In this document: piece by piece, positions 53,070-60,906 of the stretch | How the letters are laid out: every line of letters starts with the position of its first letter | Numbering within the stretch: position 1 is the first letter of the stretch | Source of the DNA: Azoarcus sp. Aa7 | Lineage (GTDB): Bacteria; Pseudomonadota; Gammaproteobacteria; Burkholderiales; Rhodocyclaceae | Direction: 5' to 3' | DNA length: 64,000 bases | NCBI RefSeq assembly: GCF_014822185.1 | Contig: NZ_QVLR01000094.1 | Location: 1 to 64,000 of the forward strand | Made by a program: the position numbers and the translations under genes | The notes under the pieces: generated by a model | Databases searched by the model: none | The model's input: the letters and a program-made list of their open reading frames with translations, nothing else | What the model was told of the DNA's origin: nothing

Positions 53070-54270
53070 TAGCCGTCTCCTGTGCCATGTTCCGCAGCAG
53101 GATCGTTTGGGTCACGGCGCCGAGATAGCGCCGCTCGCCGTCGATGATCGGGAGCGGGTAGGGATTCCTGACGATGTTGGAAATGAGCTCGCTCATGCGG
53201 GTGTCGCCCGGAATGGGCTGGATGTCGTCGAGCAGTGCCTGCTCGAGCGTCGTCCTGCCCTCGGCCAGGCAACGCAGCATCGAATCGATCGACACCGTAC
53301 CCAGCACGCGCTGCTCCTTGTCGACGACGAAGCCGTAGTTGCGCCGCATCTCCCGCAAGCGTCCGATCGCCGATTCGAAGCCGGCATTGACATCGGCCGG
53401 CGCCTCCATGACCAGAACCTCGTCCGGGAGGGCCACGTCCTTCGCGGTGAGGTAGCGCTTGACGTCCACGCCCTTGAAGAACGCGCGCACATAGTCGTCG
53501 GCCGGATTGCGCAGGATTTCGTCGGGCGCGCCGATCTGCACGATGCGCCCGCCTTCCATGATGGCGATGCGGTTGCCGATGCGGAACGCCTCGTCGAGGT
53601 CGTGCGAGACAAAAATGATGGTGCGCTTGTGCTCCTTCTGCAGCGTGAGCAGGAGTTCCTGCATTTCGGTGCGCTTCAGCGGATCGAGCGCCGAGAAGGC
53701 CTCGTCCATCAGCATCAGCGACGGGTCCACCGCCAGCGCACGCGCGAGGCCCACACGCTGCTGCATGCCGCCGGACAGTTCGGCCGGGCGCTTGCCGGCG
53801 AAGGTCTTGAGGCCGACCTCGTCGAGCACCTCGAGCGCGCGCCGCTCGCGCTCCTTGCGCCCCACACCGGCGACTTCGAGCCCGAAAGCGGCATTGTCGA
53901 GCACGGTCAGATGCGGCAACAGCGCGAAGGACTGGAACACCATCGCCATGTCGCGCCGGCGCAATGCGACCAATTGCGCCTTGCTCAGGGTCGCCACGTC
54001 AACGCCGTCGACGAGGATCTGCCCGACGGTCGGCTCGATGAGACGATTCAGCAGGCGGATCAGCGTCGACTTCCCGGAGCCCGACAGGCCCATGATGACG
54101 AAAATCTCACCTTCATTGACCGCGAAAGTCGCGTCCTGCACGCCGACGACCATGCCGGTCTGCGCGAAGATTTCATCCTTGTGCCGACCCTTGCGGAGCA
54201 TCTCCAGCGCGGCCTCGGGGGCGCGACCGAATATCTTGTGGAGGCCCTTGGCGACGATCTTCTGTTTCAT
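53062..54270 (-). CDS. proV: Choline/betaine ABC transporter ATPase (ProV/ChoV-like)
   Basis: 402-residue ATPase energising choline/betaine import. Walker A IMGLSGSGKSTLIRLLN at ~60, Q-loop VFQSFALLPHLTVLD, signature ELSGGMQQRVGLARALAVDP, Walker B LMLMDEAFSALDP, H-loop IIFVSHDLDEAFRIGNR. The C-terminal ~120 residues carry two CBS-like repeats, as in ProV/OpuAA, giving possible ionic-strength sensing. Start ATG 54270 sits 203 bp before an ATTGCGACC element (54473). The overlap with proW shows coupled translation. Confidence 0.96.
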   Translation of the reverse strand: MKQKIVAKGLHKIFGRAPEAALEMLRKGRHKDEIFAQTGMVVGVQDATFAVNEGEIFVIMGLSGSGKSTLIRLLNRLIEPTVGQILVDGVDVATLSKAQLVALRRRDMAMVFQSFALLPHLTVLDNAAFGLEVAGVGRKERERRALEVLDEVGLKTFAGKRPAELSGGMQQRVGLARALAVDPSLMLMDEAFSALDPLKRTEMQELLLTLQKEHKRTIIFVSHDLDEAFRIGNRIAIMEGGRIVQIGAPDEILRNPADDYVRAFFKGVDVKRYLTAKDVALPDEVLVMEAPADVNAGFESAIGRLREMRRNYGFVVDKEQRVLGTVSIDSMLRCLAEGRTTLEQALLDDIQPIPGDTRMSELISNIVRNPYPLPIIDGERRYLGAVTQTILLRNMAQETANV

Positions 54271-54564
54271 AAGCCTGGCCTCCCCCCTCTTCGACGACTG
54301 GCGGGACGCGCCCGCCGACCCTTGTCAACCGCGTGTGTATCCATTGATGCTGTCTCCTGTCATGAGTTTTATCCACCGTCTACGCGGCTTCACCCTGCGT
54401 GCATTGCTTCCTGATTGCCGGGCGTGCGGACAAGAAAAAGTTTAGGGGCGCCGGGAATCGGCCAAGCCTCAAATTGCGACCGCAAAAATCGGGAATGCGC
54501 CAAGAGGGCATGGAATTGAGCACCCGGCCCGCCGTGAGCAATTTTTCCGGCGGCCCGGACTTCC
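54271..54564 (-). promoter_or_regulatory. Upstream region of proVW with TTGCGACC element
   Basis: 294 bp without a gene. ATTGCGACCGCAAAAATCGG begins at 54473; the same core occurs upstream of proX. CAGGAGACAGCATCAATGG-like sequence near 54340-54360 (minus strand) is too far from the start to be the ribosome site. No -35/-10 called. Confidence 0.35.
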
Positions 54565-55449
54565 TCAGAAGGTCCTCGTGACCGAGACGAAGACGGTGCC
54601 CTTCAGCGGGTCTGAAACGTGCATCTTGCCCGAGGAGTCGACGGCGCCAGTCGTGAATTTCTCGAACAGGTCGTCCTTGTCCCAGGCCTTCGTATAGGCC
54701 AGCGACACCGACCAGCCGCCGTCGAAACTCTTGCTCAACGCCACCTTGGCGTCGCGCCAGTTGGCGAAGCTGAACCCGCGCACGTTCTGGTGGCCGTAGT
54801 GCAGCAGCAGGCCGTAGCCGGAACCGAGGTCGAAGTTGGCGTTGACATCGAGGTAGCCCGAGCCGCGGCTGTGGTGATCGCCGGTGCGCGCCGTGGTGCC
54901 GAGGGTCTCGTCATTGAAGCCGAAATAGTCTCGCGTGTAGGTGAGCCAGTACTTCACCGTGAGGAATTTGTAGCTGATACTGGGAACGATCTCGCCGTAG
55001 TCGTAGCGCACGTCCGCGAAGGCCATCTTCGCGCCGGGATAGACGTAATAGTAGGCGGTGACGCCATATCCCAGATCGCCCACCGTCCCGCCGTAGCCGG
55101 CGTACAGGTCCCACTCGACCGTGCCGTTCTCGATGAAGCGGTTGCTCACGCTCGACATCCAGGTGCCGGCGAAGAAGCCGCTCGGATGGGCGTAATCGAA
55201 ACCGCCCTGCAGCGCGGGCTTGCCCCAGGTCTGCCGCCAGCCGCGCGAGACATACTGCGAGGTCAGCGTGACGTTCGCGGAAAGCGGAGAAGCGGCGGCC
55301 TCTTCGGGTGCGACGGATGCGCCGGCCTGGGGGCCGGCGGCGATCTGGACGGTATCCGGATTCGCCGATTGCGCGAGGGCGGGCGGGGCGGTTCCCCACA
55401 GCGCCACTGCGCACAGGCCGACGATGGAGGCGGTGGTGTGGAATTGCAT
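54565..55449 (-). CDS. TorF-family outer-membrane/periplasmic protein (TIGR02001-like)
   Basis: 294-residue exported protein: signal peptide (TASIVGLCAVALWGTAPPAL, cleavage near residue 26), then a Pro/Ala-rich linker, then beta-barrel-like strands with the family opening NVTLTSQYVSRGWRQTWGKP and blocks WDLYAGYGGTVGDLGYGVTA and GHQNVRGFSFANWRDAKVAL, ending in VSVTRTF with a C-terminal aromatic. This matches TIGR02001/TorF-type proteins of unknown function. The ATG at 55449 has AGGAGCGAAAATA upstream. Set between proV and proX, it may help choline cross the outer membrane; unproven. Confidence 0.8.
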   Translation of the reverse strand: MQFHTTASIVGLCAVALWGTAPPALAQSANPDTVQIAAGPQAGASVAPEEAAASPLSANVTLTSQYVSRGWRQTWGKPALQGGFDYAHPSGFFAGTWMSSVSNRFIENGTVEWDLYAGYGGTVGDLGYGVTAYYYVYPGAKMAFADVRYDYGEIVPSISYKFLTVKYWLTYTRDYFGFNDETLGTTARTGDHHSRGSGYLDVNANFDLGSGYGLLLHYGHQNVRGFSFANWRDAKVALSKSFDGGWSVSLAYTKAWDKDDLFEKFTTGAVDSSGKMHVSDPLKGTVFVSVTRTF

Positions 55450-55867
55450 TATTTTCGCTCCTGACACAAGACATGGAAGGAATTCGTTCGCGCCCCCGCT
55501 CGCCGTCCAGGCCAGGCCACAACCTGTGCCGCGAGTTCATCCTCCAGGGAGGCGGGCCGATTATTCGTCGCCAAGAGGGGGCGAGCAGACCAGATTGCGA
55601 CCACGAAACCCACGTTTGCGACCGGAACGGAGGAAGTCCGCATCGGCGTGTGGCGCCGCTTGGCGGGCCGGCACGAACACGACGGGGCGCCGTGGCGACA
55701 GATCGGGTCGCGCCGAGGGAATCCGATCGGGAGGCCGGTGGCTATCCTCGGCAACACCTGTCGGTCCATAACCGGCAGACAAAGCGAGTGGCACCCGGGT
55801 CGACGCAGCATTGCACGGCCGGGCGTGCCGCCTGGATTGATCGCCTCCGCACCGAAAAGGATCCGTC
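55450..55867. promoter_or_regulatory. Divergent region, TorF-like / proX
   Basis: 418 bp with no supported gene. Two elements stand 12 bp apart in the same orientation: ATTGCGACC (55595-55603) and TTTGCGACC (55616-55624), a 21-bp repeat period that suits two AraC-family half-sites on one DNA face. They lie about 245-270 bp before proX. Open frames here are composition artefacts. Confidence 0.45.
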
Positions 55868-56818
55868 ATGAAAAATATGGTCAACCTTGTTGCCGCCGCC
55901 AGCTTGGGGCTCGCTGTGTTCGCCTCCAACGCGGCAGCCAGCGTCGAACCGGCCAACTGCCGCGACGTCCGCTTCGCCGACGTGGGCTGGACCGACATCG
56001 CCGCAACGACGGCGCTTGCCTCCACCCTGCTCGAAGGCCTCGGCTACCGGCCGAAGACCACGATCGCATCGGTGCCGATCACTTTTGCCGGGATCAAGAA
56101 GAAGCAGATCGACGTCTTTCTCGGCTACTGGTCGCCGTCGATGACGCCGATGATCGAGCCCTTCGTCAAAACGGGCGACGTGAAGGTCCTCGAGACGCCC
56201 AATCTCACCGGGGCCAAGTACACGCTGGCGGTGCCGAAATACGTCGCCGAAGCCGGTCTCAAGAGCTTCGCCGACATCGCCCGTTTCGCCGACAAGCTCG
56301 ATCGCAAGATTTACGGGATCGAGCCGGGCAACGACGGCAACGCCCTGATCGACAAGATGCTCAAGGAGAACACCTTCGGCCTGAAGGGCTTCGAGATGGT
56401 CGAGTCGAGCGAGGCCGGGATGCTGCTCTCGGTAGACCGCGCGATCCGGCAAAAGAAGTGGATCGTCTTTCTCGGCTGGGAACCCCATCCGATGAACGTC
56501 AAGTTCGACCTCACCTACCTGGAGGGCGGCGATGAGGTCTTCGGCCCGAACTACGGTGAAGCGAAGGTCTACACGGTCGTGCCCCCCGACTACCTCAATC
56601 GCTGCCCCAACGTCGGCCGCCTGGTGACCAACCTCACCTTCAGTACCGAGATGGAGAACCGGATGATGATCCCGATCATCGAGAAGAAGAATCCCGCGAC
56701 CGCGATCAAGACCTGGCTCAAGGAAAACCCGGCGAAACTCGACAACTGGCTCGCCGGTGTCAAGACCGCCGACGGCGGCGACGGTCTGGCCGCGGTCAAG
56801 GCCTACCTGCAACGCTGA
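55868..56818 (+). CDS. proX: Choline/betaine ABC transporter substrate-binding protein (ProX/ChoX-like)
   Basis: 316-residue periplasmic binding protein. Signal peptide MKNMVNLVAAASLGLAVFAS with cleavage near ASNAAA/SVEP (~24). OpuAC-type fold with FADVGWTDIAATTALASTLL, VDVFLGYWSPSMTPMIEPF-like region and VFLGWEPHPMNVKFDLTYLE; the Trp and Tyr in these blocks fit a cation-pi box for the trimethylammonium group, as in ChoX. It is transcribed alone, opposite to proVW, and ends in a strong terminator. Choline rather than betaine is favoured by the bet genes nearby. Confidence 0.93.
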   Translation: MKNMVNLVAAASLGLAVFASNAAASVEPANCRDVRFADVGWTDIAATTALASTLLEGLGYRPKTTIASVPITFAGIKKKQIDVFLGYWSPSMTPMIEPFVKTGDVKVLETPNLTGAKYTLAVPKYVAEAGLKSFADIARFADKLDRKIYGIEPGNDGNALIDKMLKENTFGLKGFEMVESSEAGMLLSVDRAIRQKKWIVFLGWEPHPMNVKFDLTYLEGGDEVFGPNYGEAKVYTVVPPDYLNRCPNVGRLVTNLTFSTEMENRMMIPIIEKKNPATAIKTWLKENPAKLDNWLAGVKTADGGDGLAAVKAYLQR

Positions 56819-56871
56819 GAATCCGCGCGGGGGTGATCCGCCCCCAACCCCAGCCCCCTGCTTCCTCCCTC

Positions 56872-56905
56872 GGCGCGCGCCGCTAAAAGGCGCGCGCCAT
56901 TTTTT
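56872..56905 (+). terminator. Terminator after proX
   Basis: Perfect GGCGCGCGCC stem (56872-56881 with 56889-56898), loop GCTAAAA, then A and TTTTTT (56900-56905). 54 bp past the proX stop and 26 bp before the SMR gene start. Confidence 0.95.
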
Positions 56906-56930
56906 CCTTGCGAACGTGACGGAGCACCCC

Positions 56931-57260
56931 ATGGAGTGGCTTTACCTGTCGATCTCGATCCTCGCCGAGGTCACCGCCACCACCGCCCTCAAGGCCTCCA
57001 ACAGCTTCACGCGCACACTGCCTTCGCTCATCGTGGTGACCGGCTACGGCATCTCCTTCTATTTCCTGTCCCTCGCCATCCACCGCATTCCGCTCGGCGT
57101 CGCCTATGCGATCTGGTCGGCGGTGGGCGTCGTCCTGATTTCCGTCGCCGGCGCCCTGCTCTTCGCTCAGCGACTCAGTAGCCCCGTGGTTGCCGGCATG
57201 GCGCTCATCGTCGCCGGCGTGATTGTCATAAACGTGTTCTCGCCCGACCCGGTCCACTAA
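56931..57260 (+). CDS. Small multidrug resistance (EmrE-like) transporter
   Basis: 109-residue, four-helix SMR protein. The essential membrane Glu is at position 13 (YLSISILAEVTATTALKAS), with the usual YGISFYFLSLAIHRIPLGVA loop and AYAIWSAVGVVLISVAGALL in helix 3. The ATG at 56931 has GGAGCACCCC upstream. In E. coli, EmrE can export betaine and choline, and this copy sits between the choline binding protein and a betaine regulator, so it may act as a release valve for quaternary amines (inference). It could equally be a general cation exporter. Confidence 0.9.
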   Translation: MEWLYLSISILAEVTATTALKASNSFTRTLPSLIVVTGYGISFYFLSLAIHRIPLGVAYAIWSAVGVVLISVAGALLFAQRLSSPVVAGMALIVAGVIVINVFSPDPVH

Positions 57261-57419
57261 ACGCCGGGCAAGGGCACCCCGCCGACCGGCCCCGACGACT
57301 GCAACGCCGATCCGCACGTCGCGCGGCCACCTCCCTGTCTCCTCCCGCCCCTGCGATGCCCGCGACGCTTGGCGTATGTCTCCGCGAGCGCCTGTCGTGA
57401 ACGCTCGCAACTTTTTTTG

Positions 57420-57433
57420 ATTGCACGTTCAAT
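57420..57433. promoter_or_regulatory. Candidate BetI operator upstream of gbdR copy 2
   Basis: ATTGCACGTTCAAT is one base from a perfect ATTGAAC-GTTCAAT palindrome, the BetI-type site as I recall it, and lies in an AT-rich block 128-141 bp before the start codon. An AATGCGACA element (57479-57487) lies between it and the gene. Both suggest choline and betaine signals meet at this promoter. Confidence 0.5.
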
Positions 57434-57560
57434 TAAAAACAAGGAAGATGTGCTCGAACCGTTTGCCGCGCCTCTGGCAATGCGACAAACGGTTCTCAGG
57501 CAAAGGAGCTGGACACAAGCATTCTGGCCAATGAAAAGAGCACTGGAAGGAGACGACCCG

Positions 57561-58613
57561 ATGTCAGGAGCAACGGCAGCACCCACTTATCGCTTCGCAT
57601 TCATCACGCTCGACAAGTATTCGATGATCGCGCTCTCCAGTGCGATGGAGCCGCTGCGCATGGCGAACCACCTGAGCCGGCGCGAGGTGTACCGCTGGTC
57701 TATCGTCACGCTCGACGGTAAACCAGCCGTCGCCAGCAATGGCGCCTACATGCTGCCCACGGTGGCGCTCGACGACATGGGGGCGGTCGACATCGTCTTC
57801 GTGTGCGGGGGCATCAAGGTCAGGGAAGCGGTCACTCCGCCGTTGTTGGCTGCCCTGCGCCGTCTGGCGCAGCGCCACGTCCCGATCGGGGCACTGTGCA
57901 CCGGGAGTTACGCGCTCGCCAAGGCCGGAGTGCTCCAAAAACATCACGTCGCCATCCATTGGGAAAACATGGCGGGCCTCCTCGAGGAGTTTCCCGGCAT
58001 CAACCTCACCGAGAAGCTCTTCTCGATCGACCACGACCGCTATACCTGCTCGGGCGGGATCGCCCCGCTGGATCTGATGCTTCACCTCATCAAGGACCAC
58101 CTTGGGCACGACATCGCATTGGCAATCTCGGACCAGTTCATCGTCGAGCGCGTCCGCGACGACAACGACCGTCAGCGGGTCCCGTTGCAGAACCAGGTCG
58201 GTATCTGCCAGGAGAACCTGCTCAAGGTTGCCGCACTGATGGAGGCGAACATCGAGGAGCCGCTGTCGCTCGACGATCTATCCGAGGAGATCGGCGTCTC
58301 GCGGAGGCAAATCGAACGCCTTTTCAAACGCTACCTCAATTGCGTACCGACGAAGTATTACCTCGACCTGCGGCTGCAGCGTGCGCGGGCGCTATTGCAG
58401 CAAACCTCGATGTCGATCCTCGAAATCGCCATCGCTTGCGGCTTCCGCACGCCGCCGCATTTCGCAAAGTGCTATCGCGATCTCTTTGGCTACCCACCGA
58501 GCGGCGAGCGAGGACAGAAATGCAGGAAGCCACCATTTGCATCCGTTCCGCTCCTGGCGTTGCCGCGCCTGCCATCCGTCGCCCCAAGCGTCGACTACTG
58601 CGGCAATGCGTGA
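57561..58613 (+). CDS. gbdR: GbdR-like AraC regulator with amidotransferase-like domain (copy 2)
   Basis: 350-residue regulator with the same layout as copy 1: DJ-1/PfpI-like domain (YRFAFITLDKYSMIALSSAM, CGGIKVREA, CTGSYALAKAGVLQ) and AraC HTH (IGVSRRQIERLFKRYLNCVP, SILEIAIACGFRTPPHFAKC). It lacks the long C-terminal tail of copy 1 and looks closer to canonical GbdR. The ATG at 57561 has GAAGGAGACGACCCG upstream. It probably activates betaine/dimethylglycine genes when betaine is present. The upstream BetI-like palindrome suggests extra control by choline. Confidence 0.9.
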   Translation: MSGATAAPTYRFAFITLDKYSMIALSSAMEPLRMANHLSRREVYRWSIVTLDGKPAVASNGAYMLPTVALDDMGAVDIVFVCGGIKVREAVTPPLLAALRRLAQRHVPIGALCTGSYALAKAGVLQKHHVAIHWENMAGLLEEFPGINLTEKLFSIDHDRYTCSGGIAPLDLMLHLIKDHLGHDIALAISDQFIVERVRDDNDRQRVPLQNQVGICQENLLKVAALMEANIEEPLSLDDLSEEIGVSRRQIERLFKRYLNCVPTKYYLDLRLQRARALLQQTSMSILEIAIACGFRTPPHFAKCYRDLFGYPPSGERGQKCRKPPFASVPLLALPRLPSVAPSVDYCGNA

Positions 58614-58778
58614 GCGGCAAAGGCGCGACGCCGGAGGCGCATTTGTTCCCGCGGTCGATCCTCGAATCCGAAACAGCGGCGTTTGGAATGTCGGTCGCGT
58701 AGCGTCATGCGCCCCAAGGCGATGCTGCCCTCCGATCGGGAAGCGGGAGGTTATAAGAATGGCGTGAATCGTTCGGCC

Positions 58779-59060
58779 CTAATTTCTCACGCAATTCTCG
58801 GCCGCCCGAGGTATCTGCTTGCTCCTCGGGCGGAGAGCCTTCATCAAGCTGATCGCGGTCAGCATGATCCACAGGACCTGGGCAATGACCGATGCCAGGT
58901 TGAAATCGAAGGCTAGCGAGAAAAGGATGCAGCCGGGCCCGACGATGTTGAGGCCGATGTAGCGAAGATCGTCGCGCTGAAGGCGGCCGAACTGCAGCCC
59001 TGCGTACGCAATCTGAACGCAGATCACGCCGAAGATTCCGACCATGTCGGGAAAACTCAT
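58779..59060 (-). CDS. CBU_0592-like small membrane protein (copy 1)
   Basis: 93-residue protein with three hydrophobic segments: DMVGIFGVICVQIAYAGLQF, YIGLNIVGPGCILFSLAFDF and VIAQVLWIMLTAISLMKAL. The pattern (G-V-x-x-x-Q-I-A-Y, N-x-x-G, S-L-x-x-D-F-N, W) fits the CBU_0592 family of inner-membrane proteins of unknown role. Start ATG 59060 with CGGAGCACTC. It shares over half its residues with the next gene by eye, showing a tandem duplication. No functional hint beyond its location next to osmolyte transport genes. Confidence 0.8.
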   Translation of the reverse strand: MSFPDMVGIFGVICVQIAYAGLQFGRLQRDDLRYIGLNIVGPGCILFSLAFDFNLASVIAQVLWIMLTAISLMKALRPRSKQIPRAAENCVRN

Positions 59061-59102
59061 GAGTGCTCCGTTGCGGGTTGATCGAGCTTCACGCAGCGCG
59101 CG

Positions 59103-59387
59103 CTACTCATTCTTCATGCAGCGCTGATTCAAGCACGACGTCCGTCGTCCCCGCGCGCGGAAAATCCTCACCAGACCGAGCGCCGTGAATCCGAGCCACA
59201 GCACCTGCGTGATGAGGGCGGCGAGATTGAAATCGAAGGTCAGCGAGTAAAGCAGGCAGGCAGGGCCCAGGATGTTGAGGCCGACGTAGCGCAGGTCGTC
59301 CTGTTGAAAGCGACCGAGTTGCAGGCCTGCGTAGGCGATCTGATAGCAGATCACTCCGGTGATTCCGACGACGTCTGGAAGCGTCAT
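59103..59387 (-). CDS. CBU_0592-like small membrane protein (copy 2)
   Basis: 94-residue paralogue of the adjacent gene (LPDVVGITGVICYQIAYAGL, YVGLNILGPACLLYSLTFDF, LITQVLWLGFTALGLVRIF). ATG 59387 was chosen by alignment to copy 1; an upstream in-frame ATG at 59402 lies within a short tandem duplication (ATGAATATCCCGT repeated at 59386-59413), which may have doubled the start. 42 bp separates its stop from copy 1, so they form a two-gene unit. Function unknown. Confidence 0.8.
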   Translation of the reverse strand: MTLPDVVGITGVICYQIAYAGLQLGRFQQDDLRYVGLNILGPACLLYSLTFDFNLAALITQVLWLGFTALGLVRIFRARGRRTSCLNQRCMKNE

Positions 59388-59413
59388 GAATATCCCGTTC
59401 ATGAATATCCCGT

Positions 59414-59441
59414 AAAAGGGCGGCATCCGGAGATGCCGCCC
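59414..59441 (-). terminator. Terminator between BCCT remnant and the CBU_0592-like pair
   Basis: Perfect GGGCGGCATC/GATGCCGCCC stem with CGGA loop (59418-59441), followed on the minus strand by TTTT. It would have ended the transcript of the now broken BCCT gene. Confidence 0.75.
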
Positions 59442-59567
59442 GAGGAAGGTTTTGGCGGAGGCGCGGGTCTCGTCCGAGCGCGCGGGGTTGTCGATGTCCC
59501 TGCCTGCGCTGCTACATGAGAGACCTCATGCCGGGTGCCGCTCTGACCATCGCTCCGGCAAATTCGT

Positions 59568-59828
59568 TCAAGAGCGATAGTCCCGGATCAGCGCTTTGAC
59601 GAAACCGACCATCAATACCAGCATCAGCATCATGTAGGGCAGGCCCGGCGCGATCAGACCGACCCACAGGACACGTTGCGGAACCGGCGTATCCTCCACG
59701 CCGCCGACGGCGAGGTTGTCGACCACCAATGCGCCCGAATCGACCGAGGTCACCATGAAGACGACCAGCAGGACGACCACCAACAGCGACGTGACCGCCG
59801 AGAATGGCAGGGCCTCGAGAAATGAGGT
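59568..59828 (-). pseudogene. Truncated BCCT transporter (C-terminal remnant with internal deletion)
   Basis: The minus-strand frame reads FLEALPFSAVTSLLVVVLLV then FMVTSVDSGALVVDNLAVGG, clearly the last two helices of a BCCT transporter (compare TSADSGALVIDCITAGG in the intact gene at 17535). Everything upstream of FLEALP is missing. In addition, LIAPGLPYMMLMLVLMVGFV joins two blocks that are about 25 residues apart in intact proteins, so an internal deletion has also occurred. An IS256-type remnant directly abuts the 5' break. Confidence 0.85.
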
Positions 59829-59839
59829 GCCCTACGTTT

Positions 59840-59971
59840 TCCGCCTTCCAAGCGAAGAGCACCAACATGCTCGAGCGACTCAACGAGGAGATCAAGCAAC
59901 GAACAGGCGTCGTGCGCATCTTCCCGAACGCCGAATCCTGTTTGCGGCCCATTCGTACCCTGTGTGTCGAG
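59840..59971 (+). mobile_element. IS256-family transposase remnant (C-terminal fragment)
   Basis: The frame reads STNMLERLNEEIKQRTGVVR then IFPNAESCLRPIRTL, the well-conserved C-terminal segment of IS256/mutator-type transposases. Only about 40 residues survive; the DDE catalytic region and inverted repeats are not recognisable nearby. It abuts the broken 5' end of the BCCT gene, so insertion and later loss of this element probably caused the truncation. Confidence 0.8.
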
Positions 59972-60171
59972 AGTCGGGCGTACGGCCAGAGGGTCTCCGT
60001 CGTCCTGGGCGCTTTGGGGGTAACATCAGGCCGGCGCGAAGATTGTCGCCGCACAGCATTCCCCGGTTGCTCGCCGGGAGTGGGCCTGTGGAGATTTCGC
60101 CAACTCGCGGACGTTGTCGGCCACCGCGATGATTGCAGATTCGCGAATCCAGTGCGGAACCGTTCAAAAAC

Positions 60172-60201
60172 AAGCGGGCCCGCTCATTGGCGGGCCCGCT
60201 T
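60172..60201 (-). terminator. Terminator downstream of the tRNA-His fragment
   Basis: Perfect AAGCGGGCCCGC stem with TCATTG loop. Flanked by TTTTG on the plus strand and TTGTTTTTG on the minus strand, so it can act both ways; on the minus strand it lies 58 bp after the tRNA 3' end. Confidence 0.85.
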
Positions 60202-60258
60202 TTGTAGATCGTTCTACAACCACTTTGGATACGGCGATTCGCTAACTGCTTGATTCTT

Positions 60259-60305
60259 TGGGGCGACATACCGGGATCGAACCGGTGACAACTGGACCAC
60301 AAGAC
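60259..60305 (-). pseudogene. 3' fragment of a tRNA-His gene (possible attachment-site remnant)
   Basis: Read on the minus strand: anticodon GTG (60298-60300), TCCAG-TTGTC, a perfect T arm ACCGG-TTCGATC-CCGGT (60270-60286), acceptor strand ATGTCGC, the His-type discriminator C and an encoded CCA (60259-60261). Upstream there is no D arm and no matching GCGACAT 5' acceptor strand, and the anticodon loop is one base short. So only the 3' half is present. Tyrosine integrases often duplicate such 3' ends. The 935 bp from 59972 to 60906 otherwise hold only the terminator and a doubtful small ORF. Confidence 0.6.
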
Positions 60306-60725
60306 CGGGGCCAAACACGTAAAATCAAACACTTCCATCACATTTTTTTCAAAACAACGTCTCCCCACACCCAGCAACGGCGCGGAACTACGCCGGACTT
60401 TTGAAAGTTCTTTGGGCGCAACTTGACCGATTCCAACGTCCTAAACGGACGTTATTCGTCACCGGAGGACGATCCGCCTGGTCATGCGCACCTTCGCAGG
60501 GACACACCAATCTTCCAGCGTGATACACACCCACCTCGAATAGTCGACGCGCCGCACATTCGCCCCGTTCCGCAGCGTAGCCGGCAGTGGCGCGTGCCGG
60601 TCGCAGCCTGAGCGCCCGGCCCCCCGTCGCTTTCCCCTTCGCGCCCGACTGATTTATTCCCACGGTGCGCCGAAGCACTTTCGGCTGGAGGGTCCGGCTG
60701 GGCATCCGGCGGATGTCGACACGGA

Positions 60726-60869
60726 TCAGTCTCGCGCGCCCAGCCGCCCCGCAAACGCCGCCCAGGTTGTCCACACCACCAGTGCGGCGACAATGACGCC
60801 CTGGAGATAGGCGAGGATGGGCGCACACGGCCGGCTTGCAATGCAGGTTGGCAAGCTGGGCGCGCCCAT
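60726..60869 (-). CDS. Possible small membrane protein (47 aa), doubtful
   Basis: A short frame with one plausible membrane helix (ILAYLQGVIVAALVVWTTWA) starting at ATG 60869, 37 bp past the antiporter stop on the same strand. No good ribosome site and no recognised family. Listed because the hydrophobic segment is regular; it may be chance. Confidence 0.25.
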   Translation of the reverse strand: MGAPSLPTCIASRPCAPILAYLQGVIVAALVVWTTWAAFAGRLGARD

Positions 60870-60906
60870 GTGGCAATACCGTCAAATTTCCTTGCGTTTG
60901 GGACAT

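Noticed and set aside
60259-60350. Functional tRNA-His gene
   Set aside because: The 5' acceptor strand and D arm are absent and the anticodon loop is one base short, so it is listed as a fragment.
60423-60611. 62-codon plus-strand open frame
   Set aside because: Pro/Arg/His-rich with no family likeness or ribosome site; it looks like chance.
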